Shown here: piece by piece, positions 61,501 through 64,000 of the stretch
Layout: each line of letters opens with the position of its first letter
Numbering within the stretch: the stretch's first letter is position 1
Source: Syngnathus acus
Taxonomy: Eukaryota > Chordata > Actinopteri > Syngnathiformes > Syngnathidae
Assembly: GCF_901709675.1 (NCBI RefSeq)
Contig: NC_051089.1
Span: forward strand, 4,690,476 to 4,754,475
Reading direction: 5' to 3'
Length of the DNA: 64,000 bases
Notes under the pieces: generated by a model
Seen by the model: the letters and a program-made list of their open reading frames with translations, nothing else
What the model was told of the DNA's origin: nothing
Database searches by the model: none
Made by a program: the position numbers and the translations under genes

Positions 61501-63385
61501 GTCAGCATGCGTTGTGTTGTTCAACCGTAAAGGTGAATCCACCATGCTGTTAAAAATATTCTCTTTTACCTGAGTATTTTTTTTTTTTGCCCATACCAGG
61601 TCAGACGAAATGTGGAGTACAAGTAAATGCCTGTGAAAAATGTTTTTTTCTGAAACTACTTCCAAGGCCCCTGAGATTGATGGGTAAGCCTTTCATGTAT
61701 GGCCCTCTAAAGATGTTAAAATCCAGATGAGCTCTGAACCAAACTATGAACAAATCATATACAAACGTACATATTTTTTCATCCCAGTCGCCATTGGATT
61801 TATGGGTAACGAGTGGAATGCGAACCAATGAATGATAGTTTAGGTCTCCGAACTGGTTGGTGTTTTTTTTCTGTAGGTTTATTCGAAAAATGTTCGAGGG
61901 AGCCCCACTGGCAAGCCTTCGCTAAATCATAAAAATTTGATGCAAATAAAAATGAATGATGGCAAGTTTGTGTTACGATGTTGGTTATTTTTTTAAGGAA
62001 ACAGTTATTCTTTTTTTGTTTCTGTCTTTCAAGCTCAAAAACTCAAAATTTAGCCAAAGACTAGACTTCTTACTTTCTATTAGCAGTGCTATGATGTAGC
62101 TACCGACTTGTAGCTAACGCATCGCCTTTTTGTTTTACAGAAGAGGAGGTTATTACAGGAGTTGGGAGACCAAAAGATTCCCTTTAGAGGACCTTCTGAT
62201 AAGGGCTTTAAGGAACTGGTGAGTCAACAATATTGGTTTCTTAGTTTTTAAAGTTTCTACCAATTATAATGACTTTTGAAGAGACATTTTGTCTTAACTT
62301 TAGACTGAATCGTATTGAGTTTAAAATTTTTTTTTTTTGGTTAGAGATAAGATGGACATTAAGCTTATCTGATATTCTTTCTCAGTGGGACACCAGTTAC
62401 TCCGGCCTGGTTCTGAAGAGAGCCTGCTCGTTGCCAGCCGAGCTCCACTGCAGAGTCCAGGCCGCTCTGCTCACCTTGCGCAAGAAGGGCTGCCTCTTGA
62501 GAGATCTGGTCCGTGTCCGTGACCGGGACGTCTTCACGTCTGTGTCACGTGCTCTGCTGGGTGAGCCGGGCCATACCTACCGCTACCTGGACACTAGGCT
62601 CTTTGCCATCCCCTGGCACAATGAGGACACTGAGGTTAAAGGGCAAAACTGTTGCGACCCAGGTCTGAGGGCAGCTTGCAAAGCCTTGTGGGAGCTCAAT
62701 AGCTTCTTCTGCTTGGACGTGTCTCACCTGAAAGAAGAAGACAGGATAGCCCAAATTGCAAATGTGGTTCAGGAGACAGTGGCCAAGGCAAGCGATGAGG
62801 CTGATGTGGAGTCCAAACACAGCGAGGACTCCAGGAACAGTGAAGGAGGCGACTCGGACTTTAGGCAAAGCGAGGAAGGGGATACGGAATCCAAGCACAG
62901 CGAGGAATGGGACGTGGAGTCCAAACACAGTGATGAAGGTTGTTCGACATCAAAAAGGGATAGTGATTGGGAGACGGTGTCCAAAAACAGTAGTGAGGAG
63001 GGAGAATCCTCCCAGGGCAAAGTGACCGATTCCGGGTTGGAGCACAGTGAAGGAAAATGTCCCACCTTGGCGCTAAAGACTGCCGATGTCTCGCCAACAG
63101 AAGAGCTTCATGTGGCTCATCTAAAACACAGTCTCTCAGATTACCACATTGAGGATAAGGTGGCACCAGAAAGTGCTTCTGAGCCCGACCTGACGCAGGG
63201 ATTCACCAAATCAGTCAAGTTCAACGTCACCTTACTCAACTACATGGACCCGGCAATCATGAGCCACCTCAAAGAGGAACCCTATTACGGCATGGGGAAA
63301 ATGGCTGTAGGGTGGCACCATGACGAGAACCTCATCACTCATTCACCGGTGGCTGTTTACACCTACAGTTGCCACGACAACAAAG
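43539..63385 (+). CDS. fto: fto, RNA N6-methyladenosine demethylase (5' part: exons 1-3)
   Basis: The coding sequence is join(43539..43580, 62141..62218, 62386..63385) and continues beyond the window. FTO is a nuclear Fe(II)- and 2-oxoglutarate-dependent dioxygenase of the AlkB family that removes methyl groups from m6A, m6Am and related bases in RNA. The three exons encode 373 complete codons plus one base. Introns are 18,560 bp and 167 bp, both GT-AG. With M1 at 43539, the protein shows the recognition-lid residues (R95, Y105, Y107, equivalent to human R96, Y106, Y108), the co-substrate residue N325 (human N205), and the HxD pair H351/D353 (human H231/D233) in WHHDEN. The third iron ligand, the 2OG-binding arginine and the C-terminal helical domain lie in exons outside the window. 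Compared with human FTO as I recall it, the amino terminus is one residue shorter and the stretch before the double-stranded beta-helix is about 120 residues longer because of an acidic repeat. All visible catalytic residues are intact, so the gene looks functional. Confidence 0.95.
45562..45690. repeat. Tandem duplication, period 65 bp, two copies
   Basis: GATATATTATAGTAGGAAGT at 45565 recurs as GATATATTATTGTAGAAAGT at 45630. Both continue with GTTAGTTCTACTA, ACACA and GTTAAATA before ending. Located in fto intron 1. Confidence 0.85.
46370..47010. promoter_or_regulatory. Candidate intronic enhancer block in fto intron 1
   Basis: Unique, CpG-bearing sequence with GGTTAATCAATTCTCACCGC, CCAGATAATGATACCATTAC, ACTAATGGAGCTGGC, GCTGCTAATCCTCC and CTGAATTACTTATCGCC. 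It is dense in TAAT cores and has no coding frame. Its location in the first intron of fto, the known host of Iroquois enhancers in vertebrates, makes regulatory function plausible. Conservation could not be tested. Confidence 0.4.
51728..51762. repeat. (TG)n microsatellite
   Basis: TG dinucleotide run with three interruptions, in fto intron 1. Confidence 0.85.
55400..55414 (+). promoter_or_regulatory. CTCF-like binding motif
   Basis: ACACTAGGTGGCACT matches the CTCF core (CCASYAGRKGGCRS) at every defined position except the first. CTCF sites in this gene could shape contacts between fto-intron enhancers and Iroquois promoters. A single 15-bp motif can occur by chance. Confidence 0.4.
57031..57056 (+). 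repeat. Small hairpin
   Basis: CAAAGACGG (57031-57039) pairs with CCGGTCTTTG (57047-57056), with one extra base, around the loop TAAACTG. It lies 14 nt before the larger hairpin at 57070 and is too short to be a microRNA precursor by itself. Confidence 0.55.
57070..57149 (+). ncRNA. Candidate microRNA-type hairpin in fto intron 1
   Basis: The left arm 57070-57103 pairs with the right arm 57117-57149 around a 13-nt loop (TTACTGTAGGACC). Pairing starts TCTTGAA/TTCAAGA and continues through GGTCGGTACAGAC against GTCTGTATCGACC, then AGCGC/GCGCT and TTTG/CAAA. The defects are one A-C mismatch, one A-A mismatch, one bulged C and one G-U wobble. The stem of about 32 bp and total of 80 nt fit a pre-miRNA. 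The sense orientation in the intron would allow co-transcription with fto. I do not recognise the arms as a known microRNA. A fossil inverted-repeat transposon is the main alternative. Confidence 0.35.
59407..59432. repeat. Short perfect inverted repeat
   Basis: AAACATTTGC (59407-59416) and GCAAATGTTT (59423-59432) flank the loop AGCTCC. It contains two facing ATTTGC-type octamer-like halves (ATGCAAAT-related). Located in fto intron 1. Confidence 0.6.
62141..62218 (+). CDS. fto: fto coding exon 2
   Basis: The 26-codon exon starts KRRLLQELGDQKIPF and ends DKGFKEL, aligning with human [26 protein letters not shown]. It is bounded by TTTTGTTTTACAG and CTG|GTGAGT, phase 0 on both sides. It supplies the second half of the basic nuclear-localisation signal and the amino-terminal helix of the catalytic domain. 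The fish sequence lacks the human TWLPYLTP motif (QKIPFRGP instead). It is too short for ordinary ORF detection. Confidence 0.93.
62219..62385 (+). other. fto: fto intron 2 (167 bp)
   Basis: Short intron from GTGAGTC to TTCTTTCTCAG. The open frame that runs through exon 3 begins at an ATG inside this intron (62269), so its first 39 codons are intronic and not part of FTO. Confidence 0.9.
62386..63385 (+). CDS. fto: fto coding exon 3, with expanded acidic repeat
   Basis: Large exon of 333 codons plus one base, from TTTCTCAG|TGG to CAAAG|GTAAG. Residues 41-155 align closely to human FTO: GCLLRDLVRVRDRD, VSRALLGEPGHTYRYL, TRLFAIPW, and an LNSFFCLDV-like segment. Residues about 318-370 give FNVTLLNYMDP, HLKEEPYYGMGKMAVGWHHD and VAVYTYSC. 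Between them lies a Ser/Glu/Asp/Lys-rich stretch (residues 180-246) made of a 30-bp tandem unit, inserted where human FTO has a short disordered linker. Its many S-x-x-E/D sites suit casein kinase 2 phosphorylation. The frame then reads 20 intronic codons to a stop, which are not part of the protein. Confidence 0.97.
62803..63003 (+). repeat. fto: In-frame 30-bp tandem repeat within fto exon 3
   Basis: Units begin at 62803, 62851, 62881, 62911, 62941 and 62971, with an 18-bp partial unit at 62833-62850. They encode variants of the decapeptide DVESKHSEEW, including DVESKHSEDS, DTESKHSEEW, DVESKHSDEG, CSTSKRDSDW and ETVSKNSSEE. Because the period is ten codons, copy-number change preserves the reading frame. 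Divergence grows toward the 3' end, so the 5' units are the youngest. Confidence 0.92.
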
Positions 63386-64000
63386 GTAAGTGTCACTGTG
63401 TTCTAATTAGACAGGACACTTTAATCTACATCCCATCGCAGCGGCGATGAGATCCATCGCAACAATAACCCGTCAACTTATCTGCGTCACTTTGAAGTGG
63501 ATCTAAACTTACGTGTTGTGGCACCGGCAGCGTCTGTAGACGCGGGCCTCCGGCGCGCAGCCAGCATCAGATTCATCTGTGTGATAGTGTCAGGGCACGA
63601 GTAAATGTCATCGGAAGCTCGCTGCTGACAGCCTTATCGCGAGATCACAGCCATCGGTATCTAAATTCAATAGCGAAGCCTTAACAAACGGGCCTTATCA
63701 CACACGCCGCATCTCATCTAAATCATTTCCCCGAGAAATGATCAATGCGCAATTATCTGATAGGGAATAATGAACCTCGCTTTGATAAGTGTTTCTCAAC
63801 TGTACTGGATGGATAAAAACGTATCTTTTGAACCAGGAGCTGATAGTATTCGCTGATTTGACAAGAGAAGTTTGCTTTCTAGAGCACACGCAAAACAAAT
63901 TGCAGATGAGCAAGGGCGGTCATGGTGAATACTCTGTCTTGTTTTCTGACAAAGTAGGTACAACACCAAAAATTGTCACAGTAGATTGTCACGGTATTTA
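63386..64000 (+). other. fto: fto intron 3 (5' part)
   Basis: Starts at the strong donor GTAAGTG and continues past the window end. No exon 4 signature (the human counterpart contains DIWHVGFKISWD) is present. The first 400 bp are CpG-containing unique sequence with no recognisable element. Confidence 0.85.

Larger units (their letters stand above)
43581..62140 (+). other. fto: fto intron 1 (18.56 kb)
   Basis: Large first intron bounded by GTACTG and a good acceptor (CCTTTTTGTTTTACAG). In mammals the corresponding intron carries obesity-associated variants and long-range enhancers of IRX3 and IRX5. This copy contains candidate regulatory blocks (46370-47010 and others), a CTCF-like site, a tandem duplication, a TG microsatellite and a microRNA-like hairpin. 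No nested protein-coding gene was recognised. ORFs up to 154 codons inside it (such as minus 53517-53981) have no recognisable domain. Confidence 0.85.

Noticed and set aside
62545-63166. Long minus-strand and alternative-frame ORFs over fto exon 3
   Set aside because: They are shadows of the repetitive coding sequence, and their repeats merely mirror the 30-bp unit.
62269-63450. A 393-codon open frame as an intact single-exon gene
   Set aside because: Its first 39 codons lie in fto intron 2 and its last 20 in intron 3. Only 62386-63385 is exon, as the splice sites and homology show.

Overview
The window is vertebrate nuclear DNA, most likely from a ray-finned (teleost) fish. It has long non-coding tracts, GT-AG introns, CA/TG microsatellites, and interspersed repeats of types common in fish genomes: Tc1-like foldback elements, hAT-like 'GGCCCGCGGGCC' repeats, a 'CATCCATCCATTTTCTATAC' repeat and a LINE remnant. 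There is no bacterial-style coding density. Almost all short ORFs are chance readings of non-coding DNA.

One protein-coding gene can be supported: the 5' part of fto, the Fe(II)/2-oxoglutarate-dependent RNA demethylase, on the + strand. Its small first coding exon is at 43539-43580. Intron 1 is about 18.6 kb. Exon 2 is 62141-62218, intron 2 is 167 bp, and the large exon 3 is 62386-63385. The window ends inside intron 3. The phases join cleanly (0, 0, then 1). Exon 3 carries the nucleobase-recognition and HxD iron-binding motifs of FTO. It also has an acidic, Ser-rich stretch built from a 30-bp tandem repeat, which makes it about 120 residues longer than my recollection of human FTO over the same interval.

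Directly upstream of exon 1 is a TATA-less promoter-like segment with an ETS-type site and a good ZNF143/STAF-type site. A plausible minus-strand donor lies next to it, so the promoter may be divergent. In mammals the divergent partner is RPGRIP1L, but I recognise no RPGRIP1L coding exon in the 43 kb to the left.

The left 43 kb looks like a gene desert. It holds tandem duplications (125, 172 and 200 bp periods), microsatellites, decayed transposons, and several unique blocks rich in TAAT/ATTA homeodomain-type cores that could be conserved regulatory elements. Intron 1 of fto holds similar blocks. In vertebrates, fto introns and flanks house enhancers of the neighbouring Iroquois genes (IRX3/IRX5), so this arrangement is expected, but conservation could not be tested here. 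The most unusual non-coding object is an 80-nt, nearly perfectly paired hairpin in fto intron 1 (57070-57149) with the size and shape of a microRNA precursor.
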